NCBI GenBank assembly: GCA_964438605.1
Contig: CAYTKT010000012.1
Span: 1 to 49,248, forward strand
DNA from: Alangreenwoodia sp964438605
GTDB taxonomy: Bacteria; Bacillota; Clostridia; Peptostreptococcales; Anaerovoracaceae
Length of the DNA: 49,248 bases
Reading direction: 5' to 3'
Part shown: one piece after another, positions 7,501-16,619 of the stretch
Position numbering within the stretch: the stretch's first letter is position 1
How the letters are laid out: every line of letters begins with the position of its first letter
Program-made: the position numbers and the translations under genes
Notes under the pieces: model-generated
What the model was told of the DNA's origin: nothing
What the model saw: the letters and a program-made list of their open reading frames with translations, nothing else
Database searches by the model: none

Positions 7501-9420
7501 TCAGGCCCCCGCGCCGCTTTGAAGTTCCTCTAATCCGAAAATCGCCGCTCCGGTAGCTCCGACGATTTCAGGTTCGTCGCAGATAAACAGGCCGGCGCCC
7601 AACTTTTCCTCGATTTCCCTGACGGCGCCCGGATTTTTCGCAACGCCGCCCGTCATCATATAACCCGGCTCCAGACCGACACGCTTCATCAATGAAACCG
7701 ACTTGTTCGCAATCGCCTTATGGATCCCGTGGGCAATATCGCACTTTTCATGATTATTTGCAATCAACGAGATAACTTCCGATTCCGCAAAAACGGAACA
7801 CATACTGCTGATGTCCAGATCCTTCCGCCATTTCAGAGATTCCGGCCCCAGTTCATCAATATCAATTTCCAGCGTGCGGGCCATCATCTCCAGGAAGCGC
7901 CCTGTACCGGCAGCACATTTATCGTTCATGACAAAATCAACGACATCACCCTTTTCGTTGAGACGGATCGCCTTGCTGTCCTGACCGCCAATGTCGAGCA
8001 CCGTGCGGACATCAGGATAAAAATAATGGGCGCCTTTGCCGTGGCAGCTGATTTCCGTCACATTTCTGTCGGCAAACGGGATGCTGACACGTCCGTAGCC
8101 GGTGGAAACGATCATATCAATATCCTTTCTTGTCAGAGACGCCTTTTTCAGAACCTCCTTTAAAATAGCATCCGCACTCTCCCCGCTCTTTGCTCCCGTC
8201 CGGATAATCGCATAAGCCTCAATTTCCCTGTCCTGATTTATAATCACGGCATTCGTCGAGGTAGAGCCGCTGTCGATACCAAGTACGTGTGTCTCTCCGT
8301 TCATTCTATGTCTCGGTTCCTCCTTCTTCTTCATAATATCTGTCGTCTGAAGCCCCTTGGCCGCCAAAATCGATTCCAAAAAAGCTTCTACCCTCGTCCT
8401 GATCTGACCTTCACACTGCGACGTGGCATCCGTCTCAAATTTCTGAAGCGGAACGTCGATTTTATCATACAGATACGCGTACTCAAAACCGTAATTATCG
8501 CAGAATTTGACAGTATGATAAATAATTCCGTCAAGCTGTTCTTTATAGGAATTCAGCGTTTCTTCGCGCTTTGCGTATTCATTCATGCGCATACAGGGAA
8601 GCTGATCGAGAAGTTGTCCCGCATAAGCTTCGAGAAGTTCAAAATCCCGGCCGCCCACTTCTGACAGCGGAGAAATCGGCAGAAGTTTTGGTGAATTTTG
8701 CATTTCTGTTTTTGTGCCGGAATCCTTCACGCCGGCTGCCTCACCGTTTTCTGCGTCTGAATCCTCCACACCGACATCCAGATTCGCCGCGCCCGACTTA
8801 GCCGCCGAATCCCCTGTTTTAAGCAATTCCTGCGGAATTTCAAATCTGCGGCTGACACCGGTACACGTCATATCGAACAACACGTTAATATTATAATTAT
8901 GAATCATATCGAGAACGCCCTGACTGCACCGCGCTCCCATCAACCCGATATTGACAGGTGCATCGCCCGCCGGCTCTGCTTCTTCAAGAGCACAGTTGTT
9001 TTTTTCCAGATATTTACGAAATACATCGGCATCAAACTTTTCCCCACTGAATTTCTCGTAATCTGCAATAAACCGTGTCATACAATCTGCAAAAAATTCC
9101 GATGCGCTGCCGCCTGTCGTGCGCGGCACGTCGATCATATAAATAAATTTCTCCGGATAACGATGCTTCAATACGTCGTAAAGTCTGCGCGTACTGTCAC
9201 AGCAATGCGTCAGAATCAAGCCGTCATACGGCTCACGCCCTTCCGTCCCTTCCAGCGAAATTTCCTCAAGAACGCCCTTGATAAAAGAACACATATTGGA
9301 ATGCATCAATGTATCGGCCTGATTAAAATCGGTTACGTCAGGCATAATTCGCTCAACTTCAGCGCCCATGGACAATAAAATCTCAATCGGAGCATATTTA
9401 CAAAGATAACCTATCCTCAT
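7501..9420 (-). CDS. 2-hydroxyacyl-CoA dehydratase-like subunit fused to its BadF/BadG/HgdC-type activator ATPase
   Basis: This is a 639-residue two-part protein. Residues 1 to about 370 resemble HgdB/FldC-type dehydratase subunits, with Cys clusters such as THCCDSTRR, GARCSQ and MTCTGVSRR and a terminal RTRVEAFLE. Residues of about 375-639 are an ASKHA-fold ATPase of the HgdC class: GIDSGSTSTNA, IGGQDSKAI, NDKCAAGTGRFLE and SSMCSVFAESE, the latter two carrying the Cys that hold a [4Fe-4S] cluster between subunits. Such activators use ATP to inject one low-potential electron into the dehydratase. A Ser/Ala/Asp/Glu-rich insert lies at about 200-240. The gene overlaps the upstream HgdB-like gene by 4 bases. 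The substrate is not evident; benzoyl-CoA reductase-like or double-cubane-cluster roles are alternatives. Confidence 0.85.
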   Translation of the reverse strand: MRIGYLCKYAPIEILLSMGAEVERIMPDVTDFNQADTLMHSNMCSFIKGVLEEISLEGTEGREPYDGLILTHCCDSTRRLYDVLKHRYPEKFIYMIDVPRTTGGSASEFFADCMTRFIADYEKFSGEKFDADVFRKYLEKNNCALEEAEPAGDAPVNIGLMGARCSQGVLDMIHNYNINVLFDMTCTGVSRRFEIPQELLKTGDSAAKSGAANLDVGVEDSDAENGEAAGVKDSGTKTEMQNSPKLLPISPLSEVGGRDFELLEAYAGQLLDQLPCMRMNEYAKREETLNSYKEQLDGIIYHTVKFCDNYGFEYAYLYDKIDVPLQKFETDATSQCEGQIRTRVEAFLESILAAKGLQTTDIMKKKEEPRHRMNGETHVLGIDSGSTSTNAVIINQDREIEAYAIIRTGAKSGESADAILKEVLKKASLTRKDIDMIVSTGYGRVSIPFADRNVTEISCHGKGAHYFYPDVRTVLDIGGQDSKAIRLNEKGDVVDFVMNDKCAAGTGRFLEMMARTLEIDIDELGPESLKWRKDLDISSMCSVFAESEVISLIANNHEKCDIAHGIHKAIANKSVSLMKRVGLEPGYMMTGGVAKNPGAVREIEEKLGAGLFICDEPEIVGATGAAIFGLEELQSGAGA

Positions 9421-10697
9421 TTCTTCATATTCCTCCTGATCTCTACCATTTCGAGGAATGCCTCAAGCCTTGTTCTGAGCTGTCCGTCCTGGTCGTTCCT
9501 GCGGTCGAGAGCGTCACCATCAAGCGCCAGCATCGGGATTCCCTTACGGCTCAATGCTTCACGCAGCAGCATAACACCACCGGAAGACTGTTTGCAGCCC
9601 CAGTGCCCGTAATGAATCAGCCCGTCCGGCTGAAATTCATCTATAAGACTTTCAATTAACTCGATCTTTCTCGAATAATCTCCGTTATATACATTACAGA
9701 TCATCTTTTTTGCAATCGCCTCAACCGGATGACGGTCGTCCATTTCTTCCATATAATCCATTGCAAAATCAAAAATATTAATATAATTCCTGTCGGAAAG
9801 ATTGAAATACTCCCGAAGCGTTTCCTGATAATACGGCAGCAGATGTACCCAGAGAATCCGGTTAACATCGTCGCGCTCAGGATACGTCTTAATATCTTCC
9901 GCCATCAAGCGCATTAAATCAAGCGCCTCCTGGCTGCCGATGGAAAGATGCGTCGGATGAAGCAGTGAAAGCAGCGTCGTCAGCGTGTTCGGATACCATC
10001 TGGTCTTTGATTCCTTGATCACCGAGCGCAGCAGGCGTTTCGTCTCGTTTTCCCGGCGAATCACCTCAGAAAGCTCATCCATATCAAGCTTTTGGCCCAT
10101 AATTTCTTCGAGCTGAGCAATCATATCGTAAAGCTGGCGTATCACATAACGGTGTGCCGCTTCCGTATCCTCATGAGGAATATCCAGGCCACAAAAACTC
10201 ATCCCCTTTTTATTCGCCACATAACGCGCCGTATTGATATTTCCGTCGCAGACAGACGAGGTGACGGCCATAAATTTAGGTGCCGGAATCAGTTCCGACT
10301 CCACAACGCCGATGAAATGTTTGTGGTAAGAACAGAGTGTCGGCGCAATGCCCACACGCTCCGCCAGATCGATAAAATAATCCTCCGTTCGGAACCCGGC
10401 CATAAATCCCGAAAGCATTTCAATAGATGTTGAATTGAGGCCAAAACACTGAAAAATCTCGACCGGCCCGAAAATATTCGTCCAAACGCTCTTTTCCGGC
10501 TCTGCCAGAATATCCTTCGTTGCCTTGACTGCCGCACGGTAAACCTCGCGGTATCCTACGGGAAGCTTGGAATTCGGCAGCTTCGATGACTTTTGATATT
10601 CGAGATTCATGCCCAGGCGATACATTTTCAACGCCTTTTTCGGGTCATTTTCGATCTTCTGACGAATCGCGTCACCATATTTTTTCACTATATCCAT
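9417..10697 (-). CDS. 2-hydroxyacyl-CoA dehydratase (HgdB-like) family protein
   Basis: This is a 426-residue soluble protein with the C-terminal family signature HYGHWGCKQSSG, then GIPMLALDGDALDRRN and QLRTRLEAFLEM. Cys in LCSYHK, SSVCDG and HWGCKQ are plausible iron-sulfur ligands. The family performs radical dehydration of 2-hydroxyacyl-CoA or related reductive chemistry in amino-acid-fermenting anaerobes. The start at 10697 is chosen because AGAGG lies 7 bases upstream; a TTG 21 bases earlier lacks such a site. It is translationally coupled (4-base overlap) to the dehydratase-activator fusion, so the two should form one enzyme system. Double-cubane-cluster proteins (YjiM-like) share this fold, so exact chemistry is uncertain. 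Confidence 0.85.
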   Translation of the reverse strand: MDIVKKYGDAIRQKIENDPKKALKMYRLGMNLEYQKSSKLPNSKLPVGYREVYRAAVKATKDILAEPEKSVWTNIFGPVEIFQCFGLNSTSIEMLSGFMAGFRTEDYFIDLAERVGIAPTLCSYHKHFIGVVESELIPAPKFMAVTSSVCDGNINTARYVANKKGMSFCGLDIPHEDTEAAHRYVIRQLYDMIAQLEEIMGQKLDMDELSEVIRRENETKRLLRSVIKESKTRWYPNTLTTLLSLLHPTHLSIGSQEALDLMRLMAEDIKTYPERDDVNRILWVHLLPYYQETLREYFNLSDRNYINIFDFAMDYMEEMDDRHPVEAIAKKMICNVYNGDYSRKIELIESLIDEFQPDGLIHYGHWGCKQSSGGVMLLREALSRKGIPMLALDGDALDRRNDQDGQLRTRLEAFLEMVEIRRNMKK

Positions 10698-10784
10698 ATC
10701 AATACCTCTGATGAACAATTTTTTTCTGAATTTAAAACGACAACCGCCGCTTCAGCCCAAAAATTGAAATCCTTCCGACCGGGG

Positions 10785-10912
10785 CGGGAACCTGCTTATT
10801 TATTATTTTTATCGTCAATTATTTTGACGATAAAAATAATATCACATACAATTATCAGATTCAAGCCTGATTCTCAAATTTTTCCGCTCTGCTGAAGATG
10901 TGCAGGTTCCCG
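10785..10912. repeat. 11-bp inverted repeats flanking the dehydratase promoter region
   Basis: CGGGAACCTGC at 10785-10795 recurs exactly inverted as GCAGGTTCCCG at 10902-10912. They enclose about 106 bases that include the 17-bp inverted repeat at 10802-10840. This could be a long stem, a paired regulator site or a small non-autonomous element. Confidence 0.6.
10802..10840. promoter_or_regulatory. Perfect 17-bp inverted repeat upstream of the dehydratase operon
   Basis: Bases 10802-10818 (ATTATTTTTATCGTCAA) and 10824-10840 are exact reverse complements around TTATT. The repeat lies about 105 bases upstream of the HgdB-like start. The inner parts TCGTCAA/TTGACGA resemble an operator core, and TTGACG on either strand could act as a -35 box. 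No T-run on either side suggests a terminator, so a regulator binding site is the likeliest reading. Confidence 0.6.
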
Positions 10913-11563
10913 TTCATGCGGACAGGAAAATCTAATGACATATACATTTTTCATTTTTTAACTGATCATGAAACTCCCCTTCATGCGAGGAAACAAATTC
11001 CCTTTCTCAGCTGACTTTCTCTCATCAGCCGGCCATTTTCCGTTCACACAGCCGACTATCTCCAATCCCGCAACAGATTTACCTGCATCTATCAATCATT
11101 TTCCACACATATGTCCTCAAAACTTCCACACGCATCCCTCATCATTCAGCCGATGTAATTTGCCGGCTCATTGAACGATAAAATCTGTTCAAGAGATTGG
11201 GGTTTCCACATTTACGGACATTTCATGCTATAATAAAAGTGCAGGAAAATTCGTTAATTCCTGTAAAAAACTTGTATTCAGAGGATGGCTTTATGTATAA
11301 AATCGGCTTCATCAGCTGAAATTTACAGATTTGCCTTCAGAAACTGATATTCGAGCGCTAACGCCGCTTGGCACCAGCTTCTGACGGACATTAATTTCGT
11401 AAGAAAATCTTTCTAAAATCAGCGAATGTAAAAATTGTTTGAAATATTGAAAAAAGGAACGTCTTATTATAAGATAATCCTTAACAAACAATTTAAAAAA
11501 TTCATCTGCACTTTTCGCGGCATTCACATTTCACGCTTAAACAAAACAGCAGGATTGGAGAAT
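10841..11563. other. AT-rich intergenic stretch
   Basis: About 720 bases hold no open frame with a convincing ribosome binding site or recognisable product. TGCTATAAT at 11226-11234 is an extended -10 element, without a good -35, and would give a leader of about 360 bases to the LTA-synthase-like gene. Short open frames here look random. Confidence 0.5.
11226..11234 (+). promoter_or_regulatory. Extended -10 promoter element
   Basis: TGCTATAAT matches the TGnTATAAT extended -10 consensus exactly. It points toward the LTA-synthase-like gene, about 360 bases downstream. No well-spaced -35 is present, which extended -10 promoters tolerate. Confidence 0.5.
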
Positions 11564-11620
11564 ATGCCGCAGATAGAAACGGAACGATACAACTATGAAA
11601 ATTCAAAACATGACGCATAA
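11564..11620 (+). promoter_or_regulatory. Possible upstream short ORF overlapping the LTA-synthase-like start
   Basis: An ATG at 11564 is preceded by TTGGAG and opens an 18-codon frame ending in TAA at 11618-11620. It overlaps the first 26 bases of the main gene in another frame. The main ATG at 11595 has no clear ribosome binding site of its own, so translational coupling or attenuation by this leader is possible. Confidence 0.4.
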
Positions 11621-14447
11621 AAAAATCAAAAGTACAAGTCCGGCGGAGGCGGAAACCCCTTCAAATGATTCCGCACTTGAAAACCGCGGTCAAAGTGCCG
11701 CCTCTGCGGAAAACACAACAGCTCCGGCTGACGCAGAAAACGCTGTCAACGAAGAAGCGCCCGACGGCCTTTCCTCCATCAGTTCGGACAACTCAACCGC
11801 TTCCGTCAATTCCGGCGACTCTGACGGTTCCGGCGATTTAAACAACGTAAGCGACGACGAAACTTCCCAAGCGGACAGCCAAAGCGCCGCCTCTGCGGAA
11901 AACACAACGGCTCCGGCTGGAAAACTCACGTTAAAACAGCGCTTCCTCGGTGCTTTTTCCGTCACGAAACGCTCCCTGATATTTGCAGTCATCCTCACAG
12001 TCCTCCTGCTCGCCGCCCTGATCCACTACCGGAGCCGCTTTTCCGGCATCGAATCAGGCAGCCTGCTCCTTGGCCTGTCCTTTCTCGGCGTACTGCTGAT
12101 CGGTTTTCTGGCAGCCATTCACATTAAAGTCTCAAACCGGATTGCGAAAATAATTAACCCTGTCATATTTCTGCTTGTGCCGGTCGCTTCAATGTGCATG
12201 GTGGAATGTATGAGTGGCGTTTTCATATATAACTTTTCACCGCAGACATTTTTCTGCAATTATATTGTATACATATTGTTATACCTGCTCGTTATGGTCT
12301 TTTCCGGCAGCTTCAGAATGCCGATTATCGTCATGACACCGCTTATCTACATCTTCGGAGTGGTATGCGGCATCGTTCTGACATTCCGAGGTTCACCCGT
12401 TGTGCCTCTCGACGTGCTGACCATATCCACCGGCCTTGCGGTAGCTTCAAGCTACCCGTATACCGTATCCTATACGCTCGTCGTCGGCACTGTCATTTTC
12501 CTGCTGATCATGATGATCGGTATCCGCATGACGAAAATCAAGTTCAAACACCACGGCAGCTACCTCTGCAGAAGTGTGGCGCTGATTCTGATTCTCACCG
12601 TAACGATTCCATTTTATCTGACCGACTACGCCGCAAATCACGGTATAAAGCCAGATTTCTGGAATCAGGCCAGGGGCTATCGCAATTCAGGAACGATGCT
12701 CAACTTCGTCCTGAACACAAAATACCTTATCATTGAAAAACCTGCAGATTACAATGCCTCGCAGATTCCGGCAATCGTCGATGCATTTCTTGCGGAAAAC
12801 CAGGATGATAAAGGAATCGCAGCTTCCGCAAAGGCGATTCAGAAACGCGCCGACGAGCGCGCTGCAGCCGAGGCAGAAACTGAAGCCGCTCAACAGGCGG
12901 CGCTTGGAGCAGATTCAACAGCCGCCGGAAATATGGTCGCCGGCGCCAATGAAAATGGTATCAATGCGGCCAATACCGGTGATACCAATGCGAACGGAAC
13001 TGACACGAATGTTCCGATTATTGATGCCGATACGACTGCCGGCGGCATCGCAGGATTCACAGGCTCTGCTTCGACGAACAACCTTGAAAACCAGGATCCC
13101 TATTATTACCTCGGCAACGGTCTCGACGAAAACGGCCAGCCTCTGCCGAATACCGGCCTCGACACTGATCTGGCCGTCAGAGGCACATCGAAAGAAAACC
13201 AGCCGGCGTCTTACGGCAAAAAGCGCAAAAACACGGCGCCGAACGTCATCTGTATCATGAATGAAACGTTTGCCGATCTCCGAACACTCGGTCAACTGTC
13301 TACGAATACAGACTATATGCCGTTTGTCCGAAATCTTACAAAAAATACGATCAAAGGGAACCTGTATATGCCGGTAACGGGCGCTGGTACGAGCAACTCA
13401 GAATTTGAATTTCTGACGGGCAACAGCATGGCCTTCCTGGCCGCCGGAAGCAACGCCTACGAGCTTTACATCAAAAACCAAACGCCTTCGCTTGCTTTCA
13501 CGCTGGCACGCCAAAATTACGCAAGGCTGGCGCTCCACGTCTACTACCGGACTAGCTGGCAAAGAGACGTCAACTATCCGCTGCTAGGCTTTGAGCGCTA
13601 CGACAGCATTGAGACATATCTCGACAACAACCTGATCGACAGTTACCGCAGCGGTGATACTACATTCTTTGAATTTGAAAAAGCCGTCAACGAACAGTAT
13701 CCCGATGAAAACGTGCTGCTGCGCCGCTTCGTCAGTGACCATTTTGACTATAAGCTGCTGACAGATATGTATGAGAACCGCGACAGATCGAAACCTTTCT
13801 TCATATTTAATGTCACGATGCAAAACCACGGCAGCTACGCTTCGTCTTACTCGAATTTTGAGCAGAAGGTGCGCCTGACTTCGACGGATAGATATTATCC
13901 ACAGGCAAACCGTTTCCTGTCCTTGATTTACGAGTCCGACAAGGCGTTTGAGGAACTGGTAAACTATTTCAGTAAGCAAAAGGAACCAACGATTATCTGT
14001 ATGTTCGGCGACCATCATCCGAATATCGAAACAGGATTTATCGAAAGCCTTCTCGGTGAAAAAATCGATGATCTGACAATCGAGCAGCGGCAGCGCCGTT
14101 TCATGACACCGTTTGTCATCTGGGCCAACTACGACATCGATGAAACATACATCGACAAAATGAGCACCAACTACCTGTCGACGCTGCTGCTTCAAACAGC
14201 CGGTCTTCAGACGACAGAATATAACGACTATTTGTCCGCCCTTTACCGCAGTCTGCCGGTTATCGACACGAATGGATACATTACGGCTGACGGCGAATAT
14301 CACACGTATGACGAAACGACGGAATACACGCCGCTGCTGCAGGACTATGAAAAAATCCAGTACAATAATATGTTTGAAACAATCGGGCGGCACGATGAAC
14401 TGTTTTACATACCGCAAAAAGATGAAGTAGCTGAAGCAACGGATTGA
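11595..14447 (+). CDS. LTA-synthase-family membrane phosphoglycerol transferase / sulfatase-fold protein
   Basis: This is a 950-residue protein. Residues 1-112 are an acidic Ser/Ala/Asp/Glu-rich cytoplasmic tail with a duplicated QSAASAENTTAPA. Several membrane helices follow (about 125-380), then an Ala/Asn/Thr-rich linker (about 400-495). The C-terminal extracellular alkaline-phosphatase-fold domain has IMNETF (Glu near 557 for metal), GAGTSNSEFEFLTG (catalytic Thr near 598), MQNHGSY and FGDHHPN (about 806) for metal and substrate. LtaS-type enzymes transfer glycerol phosphate from phosphatidylglycerol to a glycolipid or glycan at the outer membrane face. At 950 residues it is longer than the usual 600-700 because of the two inserts. 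It stands alone, with a terminator at 14828-14870. Teichoic-acid or MdoB-like glycan modification are both possible. Confidence 0.87.
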   Translation: MKIQNMTHKKIKSTSPAEAETPSNDSALENRGQSAASAENTTAPADAENAVNEEAPDGLSSISSDNSTASVNSGDSDGSGDLNNVSDDETSQADSQSAASAENTTAPAGKLTLKQRFLGAFSVTKRSLIFAVILTVLLLAALIHYRSRFSGIESGSLLLGLSFLGVLLIGFLAAIHIKVSNRIAKIINPVIFLLVPVASMCMVECMSGVFIYNFSPQTFFCNYIVYILLYLLVMVFSGSFRMPIIVMTPLIYIFGVVCGIVLTFRGSPVVPLDVLTISTGLAVASSYPYTVSYTLVVGTVIFLLIMMIGIRMTKIKFKHHGSYLCRSVALILILTVTIPFYLTDYAANHGIKPDFWNQARGYRNSGTMLNFVLNTKYLIIEKPADYNASQIPAIVDAFLAENQDDKGIAASAKAIQKRADERAAAEAETEAAQQAALGADSTAAGNMVAGANENGINAANTGDTNANGTDTNVPIIDADTTAGGIAGFTGSASTNNLENQDPYYYLGNGLDENGQPLPNTGLDTDLAVRGTSKENQPASYGKKRKNTAPNVICIMNETFADLRTLGQLSTNTDYMPFVRNLTKNTIKGNLYMPVTGAGTSNSEFEFLTGNSMAFLAAGSNAYELYIKNQTPSLAFTLARQNYARLALHVYYRTSWQRDVNYPLLGFERYDSIETYLDNNLIDSYRSGDTTFFEFEKAVNEQYPDENVLLRRFVSDHFDYKLLTDMYENRDRSKPFFIFNVTMQNHGSYASSYSNFEQKVRLTSTDRYYPQANRFLSLIYESDKAFEELVNYFSKQKEPTIICMFGDHHPNIETGFIESLLGEKIDDLTIEQRQRRFMTPFVIWANYDIDETYIDKMSTNYLSTLLLQTAGLQTTEYNDYLSALYRSLPVIDTNGYITADGEYHTYDETTEYTPLLQDYEKIQYNNMFETIGRHDELFYIPQKDEVAEATD
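11691..11919 (+). repeat. 40-bp direct repeat within the LTA-synthase-like gene
   Basis: Bases 11691-11730 and 11880-11919 are identical except for two substitutions and encode the same low-complexity peptide. Their near-identity at DNA level points to a recent duplication within the disordered tail. Confidence 0.85.
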
Positions 14448-14827
14448 TGTCGCCAATCCAACAGGGTTCTGCCTGCGGCGTCAGTCAAATCGCAAAAAGC
14501 GGTATGAACCTCTCTGAGAATAACAAATATGTGGTCTGCTCACGGTATCAATCGAATCGCAATCCCGCGATTCGATTGACATGGATCTTCCAGACAGTTC
14601 ACCAAAACCCCGACCGTCGACGGCGTAGGCAGACAGGGAGATTTTTCCGGGCGGTCTGACGAAAATCCGATTACCGTACAGGCGAACTGAGCCGGATTTT
14701 TCCGGAAAGTCCTCGGAAAGCCCGCGAAAATCTGACTATTGACTGCCTGCCGAAATTCGGTCAGCCGTTTGTTGTTCAAACAAGTTCAATGAAGAAAGTT
14801 AAAATATTCCATTTTATCCTTCTTTTA
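14448..14827. other. Intergenic stretch with a 13-bp perfect hairpin
   Basis: No convincing gene is present. TCAATCGAATCGC at 14548-14560 pairs perfectly with 14567-14579 around AATCCC, with no T-run on either side. Several copies of a CCGGA/TTTTTCCGG-like motif lie at 14640-14710. It may be the long 3' end of the preceding transcript. Confidence 0.5.
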
Positions 14828-14870
14828 TTCCGTTCGTCCGTTTCCATAAACGGCCGAACGGAATTTTTTT
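14828..14870 (+). terminator. Intrinsic terminator after the LTA-synthase-like gene
   Basis: TTCCGTTCG at 14828-14836 pairs perfectly with CGAACGGAA at 14855-14863, and the stem extends inward with one mismatch. Seven T residues (14864-14870) follow directly. Confidence 0.9.
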
Positions 14871-15155
14871 GTTTTTCATCGAATTATTACGGCAGTTTCC
14901 GTTATTTCCCGCTCATTTTCACAAAAATATCTGAAGAATTGCAGTATAAATCATTTTCTGTTAAAATCGTATTTGCAGGCGCAAACGCCTTAACGCAATA
15001 TTATATACGTTGGGGGCAAAAACCCGTGCTGCAAAACCGGCATAAATACATATGTTTGCAAGCTTGTCTGCAAAACAGCCTATTTTATTTGACCGATGCA
15101 CAGTGCCGTTTTCCCCCGGTATTATTATATTATTTTAAGAATCAGGAGAGAAATT
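14871..15155. other. Leader and promoter region of sstT
   Basis: About 285 bases without a gene. The second half is AT-rich, with possible -10 boxes (TATTATAT near 14999), and ends in AGGAGAG at 15144-15150. No riboswitch or T-box features were recognised. Confidence 0.4.
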
Positions 15156-16412
15156 ATGAACGCAATCATCTCAAAATGGAACAGTATTAGTCTGATCAAA
15201 CGTATTATCTGCGGCCTTATCGTCGGCGCCGTTCTCGCCATCGTTCTTCCTCAGGCATCCATCCTGACGATTCTCGGCGACCTGTTTGTCGGCGCACTCA
15301 GAGCGGTCGCACCGATTCTTATCTTCTTCCTCGTTGCCGGCTCCCTGTGCCAGGCAAAAGAAGGCAGCGCGGGCAATATGAAAACAGTTATTGTCCTATA
15401 TCTGCTCGGTACATTCCTTTCGGCAATCGTCGCCGTCATCGTCAGCTTCATCTTCCCGATGAAGATTACCCTGACGGAAGCAACTACGGAAACAACGCCG
15501 CCTGACGGAATCGGTGAAGTCCTTCACAACCTCGTCATGAATGTCGTGGAAAATCCCGTTTCTGCCATCGTAAACGCCAACTTTATCGGTGTTCTCGTCT
15601 GGGCGGTTCTGGTGGGAATCGCGCTTAGACCGGCGTCACAACACACCAAGAATATGGTCAGCGAAGCCGCCGAGGCTCTGACGAAAGTCGTCCGCTGGAT
15701 CATCAACGCCGCGCCGTTTGGAATTATGGGCCTCGTCTATTCCGCCGTCACAAGCAGTGGCCTGTCAATCTTTACAGAATACGGCCGTCTGATTCTGCTG
15801 CTCATCTGCACGATGCTGATCGTAGCGCTGGTTCTCAACCCGCTGATCGTATTCGTCTGTATCCGGAAAAATCCGTACCCGCTCGTCTTCAAATGCCTGA
15901 AAGAAAGCGGTATCACCGCCTTCTTCACAAGAAGTTCTGCCGCAAATATTCCGATCAATATGCAGTTATGCGAATCGCTTGGTCTCGATGAGGACAATTA
16001 TTCCGTTTCCATCCCTCTCGGTGCCACGATCAATATGGAAGGCGCAGCTATCACAATCAGTATCATGACACTGGCTGCCACATCAACGCTCGGTATCGAC
16101 GTCAGCTTACCGACGGCAATCATTCTGAGTATCCTGGCTGCTGTATCCGCCTGCGGTGCATCCGGCGTCGCCGGCGGCTCACTGCTGCTGATTCCTCTCG
16201 CCTGCAGCCTGTTCGGTATTTCAAACGATGTCGCGATGCAGGTCGTTGGCGTTGGCTTCATCATCAGCGTTATCCAGGATTCTATGGAAACGGCGTTGAA
16301 TTCCTCTACGGACGCTCTCTTTACTGCGGCCGCAGAATTCAGAAGCTGGAGAAAGCAGGGACGTGAAATAGTTATCAACAAGAGCAATAAAGAACAAAAA
16401 CAAGCTGAATAA
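15156..16412 (+). CDS. sstT: Serine/threonine:Na+ symporter SstT
   Basis: This is a 418-residue membrane protein of the dicarboxylate/amino acid:cation symporter (DAACS) family that imports serine and threonine with sodium. The family signature is clear: TRSSAANIPINMQLCESLG followed by SIPLGATINMEGAAITI, the substrate- and Na+-binding hairpin region. The N-terminus (RIICGLIVGAVLAIVLP) and the segment around LRAVAPILIFFLVAGSLCQ match SstT rather than glutamate carriers. The start at 15156 follows AGGAGAG (15144-15150); an in-frame ATG 60 bases earlier has none. Length fits the family (about 410). It stands alone between two terminators. Serine and threonine are common fermentation substrates in such anaerobes. 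Confidence 0.95.
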   Translation: MNAIISKWNSISLIKRIICGLIVGAVLAIVLPQASILTILGDLFVGALRAVAPILIFFLVAGSLCQAKEGSAGNMKTVIVLYLLGTFLSAIVAVIVSFIFPMKITLTEATTETTPPDGIGEVLHNLVMNVVENPVSAIVNANFIGVLVWAVLVGIALRPASQHTKNMVSEAAEALTKVVRWIINAAPFGIMGLVYSAVTSSGLSIFTEYGRLILLLICTMLIVALVLNPLIVFVCIRKNPYPLVFKCLKESGITAFFTRSSAANIPINMQLCESLGLDEDNYSVSIPLGATINMEGAAITISIMTLAATSTLGIDVSLPTAIILSILAAVSACGASGVAGGSLLLIPLACSLFGISNDVAMQVVGVGFIISVIQDSMETALNSSTDALFTAAAEFRSWRKQGREIVINKSNKEQKQAE

Positions 16413-16494
16413 TCAGGATACAAAATATTTATAAATAAAAAGTAAAGATTCGCTGAAAATAAACAAATTAGCCTTATTTCAATATAACAATAAT

Positions 16495-16531
16495 AAATCC
16501 GAAGAAACATTCTCAAGTTTTCTTCGGATTT
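16495..16531. terminator. Terminator hairpin after sstT
   Basis: AAATCCGAAGAAA at 16495-16507 pairs perfectly with 16519-16531 around an 11-base loop. The arms carry A- and T-rich ends, so it can act in both directions between sstT (plus) and the converging methyltransferase gene (minus). Confidence 0.75.
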
Positions 16532-16619
16532 ACTGTTTTAAAAAGACGTTTACTCAACAGTCTTGATTTTGTTGTCTTCTGCTGGGGCCGTCTTTTCCTG
16601 CGAACCGCTGCAATTTGTC

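Noticed and set aside
13584..14456. 290-codon minus-strand open frame
   Set aside because: It lies wholly inside the catalytic domain of the LTA-synthase-like gene, whose motifs are clear; the antisense frame has no recognisable domain.
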